DNA of 64,000 bases from Candidatus Enterococcus moelleringii (GTDB taxonomy: Bacteria; Bacillota; Bacilli; Lactobacillales; Enterococcaceae). Position 1 is the stretch's first letter; every line of letters starts with the position of its first letter. Shown in pieces: positions 18,985 through 28,201 of this stretch. The stretch spans positions 1-64,000 of the forward strand of contig NZ_JAFREM010000016.1 in assembly GCF_017377575.1 (NCBI RefSeq). Direction: 5' to 3'. The notes beneath the pieces are model-generated. The model saw only the letters and a program-made list of their open reading frames with translations, searched no databases and was not told the DNA's origin. The translations under genes were made by a program, and so were the position numbers.

Positions 18985-20211
18985 ATGAATCGCGTCGTAA
19001 TTACCGGATATGGTGTTGTATCGCCAATTGGCAATGACAGAGAAACATTTTTAACAAATTTGAAGCAAGGAAATCACGGCATTGGTCCGATTCAGCAGTT
19101 TGATGCTTCTGAAACAGGGATAACCATGGCTGCTGAAGTAAAAGATTTTCCTTTAGATAAATATTTCGTTAAAAAAGACACAAAACGTATGGAGCGTTAT
19201 TCACTATACGCTATTTATGCGGCTTTGGAAGCTTTGGAAATGAGCGGAATTAATACCGAAGATGAAGACATGGAACGTATGGGTGTCATGATTGGTTCTG
19301 GAATCGGCGGACTTGGAACCATTCAAGACCAAGTAACCCGGATGGATGCTAAAGGCCCTGGCCGAGTATCACCAATGTTTGTTCCCTTAGCGATTGTTAA
19401 TATGGCTGCTGGAAACGTGGCACTAAGAATTGGTGCTAAAGGAATTTGTACCTGTACAGTTACTGCATGTGCCAGCGGAACCCATTCGATCGGAGAAGCT
19501 TTCCGTAATATTAAACACGGTTATGCTGATGTAATGGTAGCTGGTGGTGCGGAATCATGCATTAACAAGATTGGTATTTCCGGTTTTGCGGCATTAACTG
19601 CCCTAAGCAATTCATCAGATGCAGCTCGTGCTTCGATTCCTTTTGATAAAGACCGTAATGGCTTTGTCATGGGTGAAGGTGCCGGCGTCCTGATTTTAGA
19701 ATCACTTGAGCATGCTCAAAAACGCGGAGCAACTATTTTAGGCGAAGTTGTTGGCTATGGTGCTACTTGCGATGCGTACCATATGACGGCACCAGATCCT
19801 GAAGGCGACGGAGCAGCTCGTGCAATCACTCTGGCTGTCCAAGAAGCACAGATCGATCCAGCGGAAGTTAATTATGTCAATGCTCACGGAACAAGTACTC
19901 AAGCAAATGATAAAGCTGAAAGTAAAGCAATTGCACAAGCATTAACTGACAATGCGTATGTCAGCAGTACAAAATCTTTAACAGGTCACCTGTTAGGTGG
20001 AGCTGGTGGTGTTGAAGCAGTAGCTACTTTATTAGCTTTGCAAGAGCAATTTATTCCACCAACTGCAAACATCCAAGAAGTTGATCCTGAAATTGAAGCC
20101 AATATTGTTGTAAATGAAGCGAAAGAAACTCCTGTGAATTATGCCGTAAGCAATTCATTAGGCTTTGGCGGACACAATGCAGTGATTTGTCTGAAGCGCT
20201 GGGAGGCTTAG
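18985..20211 (+). CDS. fabF: 3-oxoacyl-ACP synthase II
   Basis: This 408-aa condensing enzyme elongates acyl-ACP with malonyl-ACP. The Cys-His-His triad is in TACASGTHSIGEA, NAHGTSTQANDKAE and SLTGHLLGGAGG. I choose the ATG at 18985, nine bases after AAAGAAAGGA; the ATG at 18976 abuts that site. The accB ribosome site lies in its last codons. Confidence 0.96.
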   Translation: MNRVVITGYGVVSPIGNDRETFLTNLKQGNHGIGPIQQFDASETGITMAAEVKDFPLDKYFVKKDTKRMERYSLYAIYAALEALEMSGINTEDEDMERMGVMIGSGIGGLGTIQDQVTRMDAKGPGRVSPMFVPLAIVNMAAGNVALRIGAKGICTCTVTACASGTHSIGEAFRNIKHGYADVMVAGGAESCINKIGISGFAALTALSNSSDAARASIPFDKDRNGFVMGEGAGVLILESLEHAQKRGATILGEVVGYGATCDAYHMTAPDPEGDGAARAITLAVQEAQIDPAEVNYVNAHGTSTQANDKAESKAIAQALTDNAYVSSTKSLTGHLLGGAGGVEAVATLLALQEQFIPPTANIQEVDPEIEANIVVNEAKETPVNYAVSNSLGFGGHNAVICLKRWEA

Positions 20212-20216
20212 TCAAA

Positions 20217-20678
20217 ATGGATATCAAAGAAGTCAAAGAATTGATGGAGCAGTTTGACCGCTCCTCTTTAACTGAATTTGACCTTCATGAAGGCAGTTTT
20301 GAGTTATATATGAATAAGAATCAAACTAGTCGACAAGCAGCACCGGCTATTGAAAGCAAAAGCGTTTCAACCCCTCAATCAAATGAGATTGAAACACCGG
20401 CAGCTGCTTTGAAAGAAACAGCTAGTCCAGCCAAGCAAGCAATGGGTCAAATCATTTCTTCACCGATTGTTGGTGTGGTTTATTTGCAGCCTTCACCAGA
20501 GCAGCCGGCTTTTAAACAAGCCGGTGATGCAGTGAAAAAAGGTGAGACCGTTTGTATCATCGAAGCAATGAAGCTTCTCAATGAAGTAGTCAGCGACTTT
20601 GATGGAACAATTGCCGAAATACTTGTTGAAAATGAAGACGTCGTGGAATATGGACAGCCATTGTTCCGCATTAACTAG
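20217..20678 (+). CDS. accB: Biotin carboxyl carrier protein of acetyl-CoA carboxylase
   Basis: This 153-aa protein carries biotin between AccC and AccDA. Lys119 in IEAMKLLNE is the biotinylation site, and an Ala/Pro/Ser-rich flexible linker (about 40-80) precedes the biotinyl domain. The start at 20217 follows GGGAGG; the frame is open ten codons upstream, inside fabF. Confidence 0.96.
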   Translation: MDIKEVKELMEQFDRSSLTEFDLHEGSFELYMNKNQTSRQAAPAIESKSVSTPQSNEIETPAAALKETASPAKQAMGQIISSPIVGVVYLQPSPEQPAFKQAGDAVKKGETVCIIEAMKLLNEVVSDFDGTIAEILVENEDVVEYGQPLFRIN

Positions 20679-20712
20679 ATTGCTTATTAGAATGAAATAG
20701 GAGTGAAAACAT

Positions 20713-21135
20713 ATGATGACAATTGAAGAGATTAAAGAAATCATCCCTCACCGTTACCCTATGCTGTTAATTGACCGCGTAGAGAGCGTAGAACCTGGGA
20801 AATCGATTGTAGCAAAAAAGAATGTGTCTATTAACGAACCATTTTTCCAAGGACATTTCCCCCACGAACCAGTAATGCCAGGGGTATTAATCGTTGAAGC
20901 ATTGGCGCAAGCCGGAGCAGTAGCCTTATTATCTATGGATGAATTCAAAGGAAAGACCGCCTATTTTGGTGGAATTGACAAAGCAAAATTCCGTAAAAAA
21001 GTTGTTCCTGGCGACACCTTAGAATTAGAAATTGAATTAACAAAAGTCCGTTCTTCTGCTGGCTGCGGTAAAGGAATTGCACGAGTTGACGGCAAAAAGG
21101 TAGCCGAAGCAGAACTGACCTTTATGATTGGATAG
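20713..21135 (+). CDS. fabZ: 3-hydroxyacyl-ACP dehydratase FabZ
   Basis: This 140-aa hot-dog fold enzyme dehydrates 3-hydroxyacyl-ACP. The catalytic His is in [12 protein letters not shown] and the Glu in IVEALAQAG. In enterococci a sister copy (FabN) makes the cis double bond for unsaturated chains. The cluster copy is normally the plain dehydratase, which I assume here. accC begins at the base after its stop. Confidence 0.93.
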   Translation: MMTIEEIKEIIPHRYPMLLIDRVESVEPGKSIVAKKNVSINEPFFQGHFPHEPVMPGVLIVEALAQAGAVALLSMDEFKGKTAYFGGIDKAKFRKKVVPGDTLELEIELTKVRSSAGCGKGIARVDGKKVAEAELTFMIG

Positions 21136-22506
21136 ATGTCTATGTTTTCAAAAATATTGATTGCCAATCGTGGCGAGATTGCGGTACGAATTATCCGTGC
21201 TTGCCGCGAATTGGGCATCCAAACAGTTGCTGTGTATTCTGAAGCAGACAAAGAAGCACTGCATACTGAAATGGCTGACGAAGCAATTTGTATCGGACCT
21301 GCACGCTCAACGGATTCTTATTTGAACATGCAGGCGATTTTGAGCGCTGCGATTGTCACTAATTCAGAAGCAATTCATCCTGGTTTCGGTTTTTTATCTG
21401 AAAACAGTTTATTTGCGACGATGTGCCGTGAATGCAGCATTAAGTTCATCGGTCCTACTGAAACAACAATTGATGCTATGGGTAATAAAATCCATGCCCG
21501 TCAATTGATGAAAGATGCGGGAGTTCCCGTTATTCCGGGGAGCGACGGCGCTATCCATACGCTGGAAGAGGCCGAAAAAATTGCTGACGCGGTAGGTTAT
21601 CCGGTAATGCTTAAAGCAGCGGCCGGCGGTGGCGGCAAGGGAATTCGTAAGGTTCTGAAAAAATCAGAACTGGAAAAGAATTTTACTTCTGCTAAATCAG
21701 AGGCGAAAGCAGCCTTCGGTGATGATTCTATGTACTTAGAAAAAATCATTTATCCGGCTCGTCATATTGAAGTTCAAATTTTAGGGGATCAAAAAGGCAA
21801 TGTCATTCACTTAGGTGAGCGGGATTGTTCTTTGCAGCGCAATAACCAAAAAGTGCTGGAAGAAGCTCCTTCAATTGTGATCGATCAAGAACAGCGTGAT
21901 ATGTTGGGATCAATCGCGGTTAAGGCAGGCGAAGCGGTCAACTATGAGAGTGCTGGAACGATTGAATTTCTAAGAGATGAAACGGGAAATTTCTATTTTA
22001 TGGAGATGAATACCCGGATTCAGGTGGAACATCCGATTACGGAAATGATTACAGGTATTGACATTGTTAAAAAACAGATTAGAATTGCATCAGGGGAACC
22101 AATTGGTTTGAAGCAAGAGGATGTAACCTTTAATGGACATTCAATTGAGTGTCGAATCAATGCCGAAAACCCTGCCTTTAATTTTGCACCTTCCCCAGGT
22201 AAGATAAAAACCTTGCTGCTTCCTAGCGGCGGCTTAGGTTTACGTGTAGATAGTGCAATGTACAGCGGCGTAACAATCCCGCCTTACTATGACTCAATGA
22301 TTGCAAAAATCATCGTTCATGGCGAGGACCGTTTGGATGCATTAATGAAAATGCAGCGAGCGCTGGGAGAATTTGTTTCTGAAGGAGTAACAACCAACGT
22401 AGAATTTCAGATGGATCTAATCAGCCATCCAAATGTATTATTTGGCGATTATGATACCAGCTTTTTACAGACTACTTTCTTACCAGAATGGCAAGAAAGC
22501 GAGTAG
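21136..22506 (+). CDS. accC: Acetyl-CoA carboxylase, biotin carboxylase subunit
   Basis: This 456-aa ATP-grasp enzyme carboxylates the biotin on AccB. It opens with KILIANRGEIAVRIIRAC and has the glycine-rich ATP loop KAAAGGGGKGIRKV and the motif MEMNTRIQVEHPITE. Two in-frame ATG codons (21136, 21142) are possible; there is no gap to fabZ and no strong ribosome site, which suggests translational coupling. Confidence 0.96.
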   Translation: MSMFSKILIANRGEIAVRIIRACRELGIQTVAVYSEADKEALHTEMADEAICIGPARSTDSYLNMQAILSAAIVTNSEAIHPGFGFLSENSLFATMCRECSIKFIGPTETTIDAMGNKIHARQLMKDAGVPVIPGSDGAIHTLEEAEKIADAVGYPVMLKAAAGGGGKGIRKVLKKSELEKNFTSAKSEAKAAFGDDSMYLEKIIYPARHIEVQILGDQKGNVIHLGERDCSLQRNNQKVLEEAPSIVIDQEQRDMLGSIAVKAGEAVNYESAGTIEFLRDETGNFYFMEMNTRIQVEHPITEMITGIDIVKKQIRIASGEPIGLKQEDVTFNGHSIECRINAENPAFNFAPSPGKIKTLLLPSGGLGLRVDSAMYSGVTIPPYYDSMIAKIIVHGEDRLDALMKMQRALGEFVSEGVTTNVEFQMDLISHPNVLFGDYDTSFLQTTFLPEWQESE

Positions 22507-22517
22507 GAGGAAGATAG

Positions 22518-23387
22518 ATGGGACTTTTCAATAAAAAGAAAAATTATATTCGTATCAATCCCAATCGCGACCTGGCTCCCACAAGCAAACCTTCTGTTCC
22601 AGACAATATGTGGGCGAAGTGCCCCAATTGCAAACGGACTTTATACAAGAAGGAGATGGGTGACGAGAAAGTTTGTCCTCATTGCGGATACAGCTTCCGT
22701 ATTAGCGCGTGGGAAAGATTAGCGATCACCATTGATGAAAAGAGCTTAGAGGAGTGGGACAACCAGCTTCCTGCTAAGAACCCCATCAACTTTCCTGATT
22801 ACGAAGAAAAATTAGCGAAAACCAAAGAAAAAACCGGCTTAGATGAAGCTGTCATAACAGGGAAAGCCTTGATTGAAGGTCGGCCCATCGCAATCGGTGT
22901 CATGGACACCAATTTTATCATGGGCAGCATGGGAACGATTGTCGGCGAGAAAATTACTCGCTTGTTTGAGCGGGCAACGAAAGAAAAACTGCCAGTCGTT
23001 TTATTTACCGCTTCTGGCGGCGCTCGTATGCAAGAAGGGATTTTCTCCTTGATGCAGATGGCAAAAGTTTCGGCTGCGGTCAAACGCCACAGCAACGCCG
23101 GTCTTTTGTACATTACTGTCCTGACGGATCCAACCACTGGCGGTGTAACTGCCAGCTTTGCGATGGAGGGCGATTTGATCTTAGCTGAACCGCAAACCTT
23201 AGTAGGCTTTGCTGGTCGACGCGTGATCGAGCAGACGATTCGCCAAAAGCTGCCTGACGATTTTCAAAAGGCTGAGTTTTTACTGGATCATGGCTTCATC
23301 GATCAAATTGTTCCGCGAACAGTGTTAAAAGAGCGATTAGCCGAATTATTGGATCTGCATCAAAGTAAAGGGTGGTGTCATGAATGA
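22518..23387 (+). CDS. accD: Acetyl-CoA carboxylase, carboxyltransferase beta subunit
   Basis: This 289-aa subunit, with AccA, moves CO2 from biotin to acetyl-CoA. The N-terminal zinc ribbon (CPNC...CPHC, residues about 34-56) and the crotonase-fold [11 protein letters not shown] motif are present. GGAGGAAG precedes the ATG. It overlaps accA by four bases, favouring equal synthesis of the two subunits. Confidence 0.96.
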   Translation: MGLFNKKKNYIRINPNRDLAPTSKPSVPDNMWAKCPNCKRTLYKKEMGDEKVCPHCGYSFRISAWERLAITIDEKSLEEWDNQLPAKNPINFPDYEEKLAKTKEKTGLDEAVITGKALIEGRPIAIGVMDTNFIMGSMGTIVGEKITRLFERATKEKLPVVLFTASGGARMQEGIFSLMQMAKVSAAVKRHSNAGLLYITVLTDPTTGGVTASFAMEGDLILAEPQTLVGFAGRRVIEQTIRQKLPDDFQKAEFLLDHGFIDQIVPRTVLKERLAELLDLHQSKGWCHE

Positions 23388-24169
23388 GTCTGACAGCAGG
23401 TGAGGTTGTTAAACTGGCCCGGTCAACGGAGCGGTTAACCAGCCTCGACTTTTTTGAGCAATTATTTGAAGGATTTCAAGAAGTTCATGGCGACCGCTTG
23501 TATGGAGATGATCCGGCTATCGTTGGTGGTATTGCCTATTTACAAGGAAAGCCGGTAACGGTTATCGGCATTCAAAAAGGTGCCAACTTGAAAGAGAATA
23601 TGGAACGCAACTTTGGACAACCTAATCCTGAAGGCTATCGCAAGGCACTGCGCTTGATGAAACAAGCGGAGAAGTTTGGGCGTCCAGTGATTTGTTTTGT
23701 CAACACGCCGGGTGCTTTTTGCGGCGTTGAAGCCGAAGAACGTGGTGAAGGGGAAGCAATTGCCCGCAATTTGCTGGAAATGTCCGATCTGAAAGTACCG
23801 ATTATTTCTATTATTACTGGTGAAGGCGGAAGCGGTGGTGCTTTAGCTTTAGCTGTGGCTGATGAAGTTTGGATGATGGAACATAGCATCTATGCAATTT
23901 TATCACCGGAAGGCTTTGCTTCGATTTTATGGAAAGATGGCAAACGTTCAGAAGAGGCCGCGGAATTGATGAAGATCACAGCTGCTGAATTATTAGAACT
24001 AGATGTCATAGATAAAATTATTCCTGAAACCTTCAGAGGTGAGAATCTATCACAGGAAAAAATCCTGCGAATGATGAAGAAATCTTTGATTGAAGCTTTA
24101 GAAAAATTATGCAAATATTCAACTGAAGAGTTGGTAGAACAACGCTATCAACGCTTCCGTAAATTTTAA
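23384..24169 (+). CDS. accA: Acetyl-CoA carboxylase, carboxyltransferase alpha subunit
   Basis: This 261-aa crotonase-fold protein is the partner of AccD. The motifs [25 protein letters not shown] and [15 protein letters not shown] mark the active site and oxyanion region. It is shorter at the N-terminus than the E. coli protein, as usual in Firmicutes. It is the last gene of the cluster, and a terminator begins at its stop. Confidence 0.96.
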   Translation: MSLTAGEVVKLARSTERLTSLDFFEQLFEGFQEVHGDRLYGDDPAIVGGIAYLQGKPVTVIGIQKGANLKENMERNFGQPNPEGYRKALRLMKQAEKFGRPVICFVNTPGAFCGVEAEERGEGEAIARNLLEMSDLKVPIISIITGEGGSGGALALAVADEVWMMEHSIYAILSPEGFASILWKDGKRSEEAAELMKITAAELLELDVIDKIIPETFRGENLSQEKILRMMKKSLIEALEKLCKYSTEELVEQRYQRFRKF

Positions 24170-24193
24170 CAGCAGAGCTCCTGCTGTTTTTTT
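24168..24193 (+). terminator. Terminator of the fab/acc operon
   Basis: An 8-bp stem (AACAGCAG / CTGCTGTT) with a short loop leads into seven T residues. Confidence 0.9.
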
Positions 24194-24219
24194 ATGCCCT
24201 AATTTACTATTTTGTAAAT

Positions 24220-24264
24220 AAATATGCATAAAAGACTCGACTTTATGTAAAAATATGCTATACT
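24220..24264 (+). promoter_or_regulatory. Promoter region of the first binding protein
   Basis: The extended -10 TGCTATACT is at 24256-24264; a clear -35 is missing. AAATATGCAT at 24220-24229 recurs upstream of the second binding-protein gene and resembles an arginine-repressor half site. Confidence 0.5.
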
Positions 24265-24302
24265 AATTTCAATCAAGAAATGAAATTAGGGGGAAATAAA
24301 AC

Positions 24303-25112
24303 ATGAAAAAGAGTTTATTAGTGGGAGTATTAGGTCTGGCAGCAATCACATTAACCGCGTGTGGCGGATCAGGTGAACAAGAGGATAAGTATGATGCTAT
24401 TCAGGAGGCTGGAGTGATTAAAGTAGCCACTTCGCCAGATTATGCACCTTTTGGATTTCACACAACCATTGACGGCAAGGACAAAATTGTCGGAGCTGAT
24501 ATTGATTTAGTTAATGCAATTGCCGACGAAATGGGCGTAGAAGTTGAATTGATGGATATGAGCTTTAATAATGTTCTTGCCACAACGAAAGAAGGACAAG
24601 CAGATATCGCAGTGTCCGCAATTTCTGTAACGGATGAGCGGGAAGAAAGCTTCGACTTTACTACGGATTACTATACATCACCGCAAGTAATCGTCATCAA
24701 CAAAAATAATGCAGAAACACTAAACTCTATTGAAAGCTTAGCTGATAAAAATGTCGGAGCACAGAAAGGGACGATTCAAGAAAATATTGTCAAAAACCAA
24801 CTAGAAGGAGCGCAGTTGGTCTCGATTGAAAAGCTGCCAAATATCTTTATCGAAGTCAGCAGCGGCTCATTGGATGCCTTAGTAGTCGAACAGATGGTAG
24901 CAACTTCTTATGTAGAACAAAATCCTGAATTGATGATTGCTGATATTCCGTTAGAAAGTATGAAAGAAGATTCCTTCTCAATTGCGGTTCCTAAGGGTAA
25001 TCCTAAATTGGTAGAGGAATTGGATAAGCTGATTAACGAAATGAAAGAAAATGACGAAATTGATGAAATGGTTAATAAAAACAGCGAATTGATGAAATCA
25101 GCTAGCGAATAA
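24303..25112 (+). CDS. Amino-acid ABC transporter substrate-binding lipoprotein
   Basis: This 269-aa lipoprotein has a lipobox ending LTAC (Cys20) after a short signal peptide. The class 3 solute-binding fold follows (GVIKVATSPDYAPFGF, the family signature GADIDLVNAIADEMG). It captures a polar amino acid outside the cell for the permease and ATPase downstream. It is about half identical to the second binding protein 147 bp downstream, a tandem duplication. Each copy has its own promoter. Substrate is not deducible. Confidence 0.88.
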   Translation: MKKSLLVGVLGLAAITLTACGGSGEQEDKYDAIQEAGVIKVATSPDYAPFGFHTTIDGKDKIVGADIDLVNAIADEMGVEVELMDMSFNNVLATTKEGQADIAVSAISVTDEREESFDFTTDYYTSPQVIVINKNNAETLNSIESLADKNVGAQKGTIQENIVKNQLEGAQLVSIEKLPNIFIEVSSGSLDALVVEQMVATSYVEQNPELMIADIPLESMKEDSFSIAVPKGNPKLVEELDKLINEMKENDEIDEMVNKNSELMKSASE

Positions 25113-25174
25113 ATCTTTATACAGCGGAATGATTTAAAATGCGTTATATGAATAAAAAGGGACTTCGATTTTAT

Positions 25175-25220
25175 AAATATGCATTAAGGTTCTGGATTTT
25201 TCGTGATTTAATGCTATAAT
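25175..25220 (+). promoter_or_regulatory. Promoter region of the second binding protein
   Basis: The extended -10 TGCTATAAT is at 25212-25220. The shared AAATATGCAT is at 25175-25184. Confidence 0.55.
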
Positions 25221-25259
25221 GAGGACATTCGTTTAATACAAATTTTAGGGGGAACTAGG

Positions 25260-26111
25260 ATGAAAAAAATTACCGGCTTAGCAGTATCACTTTTCGCATT
25301 AGTAACATTGGCAGCTTGCGGCGGCGGGGGCAACAATACCAGCAGCTCAAGCGACAACAATGCACCAGCAGAAAACCAATTGGCAGCAATTAAAGAAGCA
25401 GGCGTTTTGAAAGTCGCAACTTCTGCCGATTTTGCACCATTTGAATTCCACACAATGGTTGACGGCAAGGACCAAGTTGTAGGGGCAGATATCGATCTAG
25501 TAAATGAAATTGCAAAGGAACTTGGCGTAGAGCTTGAAGTTTCAGATATGAGTTATAATACCGTTTTAGCTACATTAAAAGACGGCAGTGCTGACATTGC
25601 AGTTGCGGGATTATCTGCAACAGAAGAACGTAGGGAACAGTTTGACTTTTCTGATGATTACTACAATCCACCACAAGTAATGGTGATTAATAAAGCAAAT
25701 GAAAGTACATTAAACAGTCTTGATGCTTTCGATGGCAAACAAGTAGGTGGACAACGCGGTTCAATCCAAGAAGATGTTGTTAAAGAACAGTTGCCTTCTG
25801 CTCGTTTAGTTTCGATTGATAAAGTACCAAGCATGATTGTAGAAGTAAATGAAGGTTCTTTAGATGGTGTAGTATTAGAGGAAACAACTGCTGAATCTTA
25901 TGTTCAACAAAATCCTGAGTTGATGATCGCTAACGTTGAGTTGAAAACAAACGAAGATGAAGCTTACGCGATTGCTTTGCAAAAAGAAGGAAGCAGCGAG
26001 CTAAAAGAAGAAATCAATAAAGTTATTAAAAAATTGAATGATGAAGGCAAGATTGAGGAATTCGTTAAGAAGAACAATGAACTTGCTAATTCATCAGCAA
26101 CTGAAGAATAG
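25260..26111 (+). CDS. Amino-acid ABC transporter substrate-binding lipoprotein (second copy)
   Basis: This 283-aa lipoprotein has a lipobox LAAC (Cys20), a Gly/Ser/Asn linker and the same class 3 binding fold as its neighbour (GVLKVATSADFAPFEF, GADIDLVNEIAKELG). Unlike the first copy it is followed at once (11 bp) by the permease, so it is the binding protein encoded with the transporter core. Two receptors feeding one permease would widen the substrate range; that is inference. Confidence 0.9.
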   Translation: MKKITGLAVSLFALVTLAACGGGGNNTSSSSDNNAPAENQLAAIKEAGVLKVATSADFAPFEFHTMVDGKDQVVGADIDLVNEIAKELGVELEVSDMSYNTVLATLKDGSADIAVAGLSATEERREQFDFSDDYYNPPQVMVINKANESTLNSLDAFDGKQVGGQRGSIQEDVVKEQLPSARLVSIDKVPSMIVEVNEGSLDGVVLEETTAESYVQQNPELMIANVELKTNEDEAYAIALQKEGSSELKEEINKVIKKLNDEGKIEEFVKKNNELANSSATEE

Positions 26112-26122
26112 AGGGCATTAAA

Positions 26123-26812
26123 TTGAAATTTTCGTTTTTAGATCAATATTATCCATACTTTGTTTCTGGTGCAGGCGTTACAATTATTATTTCGTTTGTA
26201 ACTGTCCTATTTGGAACGATCATCGGTCTAATTATGGCCTTAATGAAATTATCTAAGAACAAACCGCTGAATTGGTTGGCTAACATTTACATTGAAATTT
26301 TACGCGGGACACCCATGCTGCTTCAAATCACTATTGGATTCATCCTGTTACAAAGACTCTTTCCTTCAGTCGATCTGCCTGTAGGTGTGTTAACAATTGA
26401 TCTTGGGCGACTGATTCCTGGGATGATTGTTTTATCGTTAAATTCTGGAGCATACGTAGCAGAAATTATCCGTGGTGGTATCAATGCAATTGACTATGGA
26501 CAAAGAGAAGCATCTTTCTCATTAGGGCTGCGTCCAGCACAGACGATGCGCTACGTGGTTTTACCACAAGCATTAAGAAATATTTTACCTCCTTTAGGAA
26601 ATGAATTCGTTACGTTAATCAAGGATTCTTCTTTATTAACAGCGATTGGGATTAATGAATTGATGGGGTCATCACAAATTGTTATCTCGAATTCATTTAT
26701 CCCGCTAGAACCATATTTTGTTGCTGCTGCTCTTTACTTTGTGATGACGTTTGCCACTTCCCGTTTGTTAAACTTATGGGAGAAGAAGCTTGGCAAAGGT
26801 TACCAACGATAG
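26123..26812 (+). CDS. Amino-acid ABC transporter permease (HisM/GlnP family)
   Basis: This 229-aa membrane protein has about five transmembrane helices. The EAA loop is seen as EASFSLGLRPAQTMRYVVLPQA, where the ATPase docks (LPQALRNILPP). It starts at a TTG with an AGAGGG site. It works as a homodimer in this family. Confidence 0.93.
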   Translation: MKFSFLDQYYPYFVSGAGVTIIISFVTVLFGTIIGLIMALMKLSKNKPLNWLANIYIEILRGTPMLLQITIGFILLQRLFPSVDLPVGVLTIDLGRLIPGMIVLSLNSGAYVAEIIRGGINAIDYGQREASFSLGLRPAQTMRYVVLPQALRNILPPLGNEFVTLIKDSSLLTAIGINELMGSSQIVISNSFIPLEPYFVAAALYFVMTFATSRLLNLWEKKLGKGYQR

Positions 26813-26824
26813 GAGGAGAAGGCA

Positions 26825-27559
26825 ATGAAAGAAGCTTTAATTAAAATTGAACATTTAAATAAGAAGTTTGGCGACAATGAGGTTTTAAAAGACATTTCAG
26901 CTGAAATCAATCCAGGTGAAGTAGTTGTAATTATCGGACCTTCAGGCTCTGGTAAAAGTACTATGTTGCGTTGTATCAACTTATTAGAGGTGCCTACCTC
27001 AGGAACCATTACTTTCGAAGGTACGGACATTACCGATAAGAACAATGATATTTTTAAAACCCGTGAAAAAATGGGGATGGTGTTCCAGCAATTCAACCTG
27101 TTCCCTAATATGACGGTTCTTGACAATATTACACTTTCACCAATCAAGGTGAAGAAGATGAGTAAATCAGAAGCTGAAGCAGTAGCTCATGAATTACTGA
27201 AAAAAGTTGGACTTTCTGAAAAAGCCGAAGCTTATCCGCAATCTTTATCAGGTGGACAGCAACAGCGGATTGCGATTGCTAGAGCGTTAGCAATGCAGCC
27301 AGACGTTATGCTGTTTGATGAGCCTACTTCTGCCTTAGACCCGGAGATGGTGGGAGACGTGCTGGAAGTAATGCAGCAGCTGGCTAAAGAAGGGATGACA
27401 ATGGCAATCGTTACTCATGAAATGGGATTTGCCAAAGAAGTTGGTGATCGGATTCTTTTCATGGATGGCGGCGTAATTGTCGAAGAAGGTTCGCCAATCG
27501 AAGTGTTTGAGCAAACCAAAAATCCAAGAACTATCGATTTTCTATCAAAAGTACTCTAA
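26825..27559 (+). CDS. Amino-acid ABC transporter ATP-binding protein (GlnQ family)
   Basis: This 244-aa ATPase powers import. Walker A is GPSGSGKST, the signature is LSGGQQQR, Walker B is [12 protein letters not shown], and the switch His is in [16 protein letters not shown] lies just upstream, and only 12 bp separate it from the permease stop. It is the last gene of the transport operon; a terminator follows. Confidence 0.95.
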   Translation: MKEALIKIEHLNKKFGDNEVLKDISAEINPGEVVVIIGPSGSGKSTMLRCINLLEVPTSGTITFEGTDITDKNNDIFKTREKMGMVFQQFNLFPNMTVLDNITLSPIKVKKMSKSEAEAVAHELLKKVGLSEKAEAYPQSLSGGQQQRIAIARALAMQPDVMLFDEPTSALDPEMVGDVLEVMQQLAKEGMTMAIVTHEMGFAKEVGDRILFMDGGVIVEEGSPIEVFEQTKNPRTIDFLSKVL

Positions 27560-27594
27560 ACGATTGGGTGATTTCATCCAATCGTTTTCTTTTG
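27558..27594 (+). terminator. Terminator of the ABC transporter operon
   Basis: A 10-bp perfect stem (AAACGATTGG / CCAATCGTTT) is followed by a T-rich tract. Confidence 0.88.
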
Positions 27595-27676
27595 GTGTGA
27601 AAAGTGGAGTTTTCAAGGTTTTTGCGTTATAATCATCTTTTGTAGAAGTAGAAAATGGAAAATCATAGGAGTGGCC

Positions 27677-28201
27677 ATGTTAGATAAATATAAACCGACC
27701 TGGATGGTAGATGCCATCTATCAAATTACCCCTGAACAGTTGAAAAAACAGGGCGTGAAAGCTGTGCTGACAGATTTGGATAATACCTTGATCGCTTGGG
27801 ACAACCCAGATGGCACAAAAGAATTATTGGATTGGCTGAAAGTCATGGATGAAGCTAATATTCCTGTTGTAGTGGTCTCTAACAATAAGGCGAGCCGAGT
27901 AGCTCGAGCTGTTCAGCAATTTCGCCTCGACTTTGTTTCAAGAGCGATGAAGCCTTTTTCAGCTGGAATTAAGAGTGCGCAACGTAAGCTGGGTCTCACA
28001 AGTGACGAGATTATTATGATCGGTGATCAAATTATGACAGATATCCGTGGGGCAAATGCGGCAGGCATTCGCAGTGTCTTAGTGCGGCCAATTGTCGATA
28101 CGGATGGGGCAAGTACCCAAATTAACCGCTTCTTTGAACGGAAAATTATGCGCTATTTACTAAAAAAACATCCTGAAATGAAATGGAAGAGTGGATTATA
28201 A
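27677..28201 (+). CDS. yqeG: YqeG family HAD-IIIA phosphatase
   Basis: This 174-aa cytosolic protein has the HAD motif I DLDNTLIAWD, motif II VVSNN and motif IV GDQIMTDIRGA. The family is related to phosphatidylglycerophosphatases, but its Bacillota substrate is not settled. I use the ATG at 27677 with TAGGAG before it. It overlaps yqeH by one base and opens the seven-gene ribosome-assembly/NAD operon. Confidence 0.9.
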   Translation: MLDKYKPTWMVDAIYQITPEQLKKQGVKAVLTDLDNTLIAWDNPDGTKELLDWLKVMDEANIPVVVVSNNKASRVARAVQQFRLDFVSRAMKPFSAGIKSAQRKLGLTSDEIIMIGDQIMTDIRGANAAGIRSVLVRPIVDTDGASTQINRFFERKIMRYLLKKHPEMKWKSGL

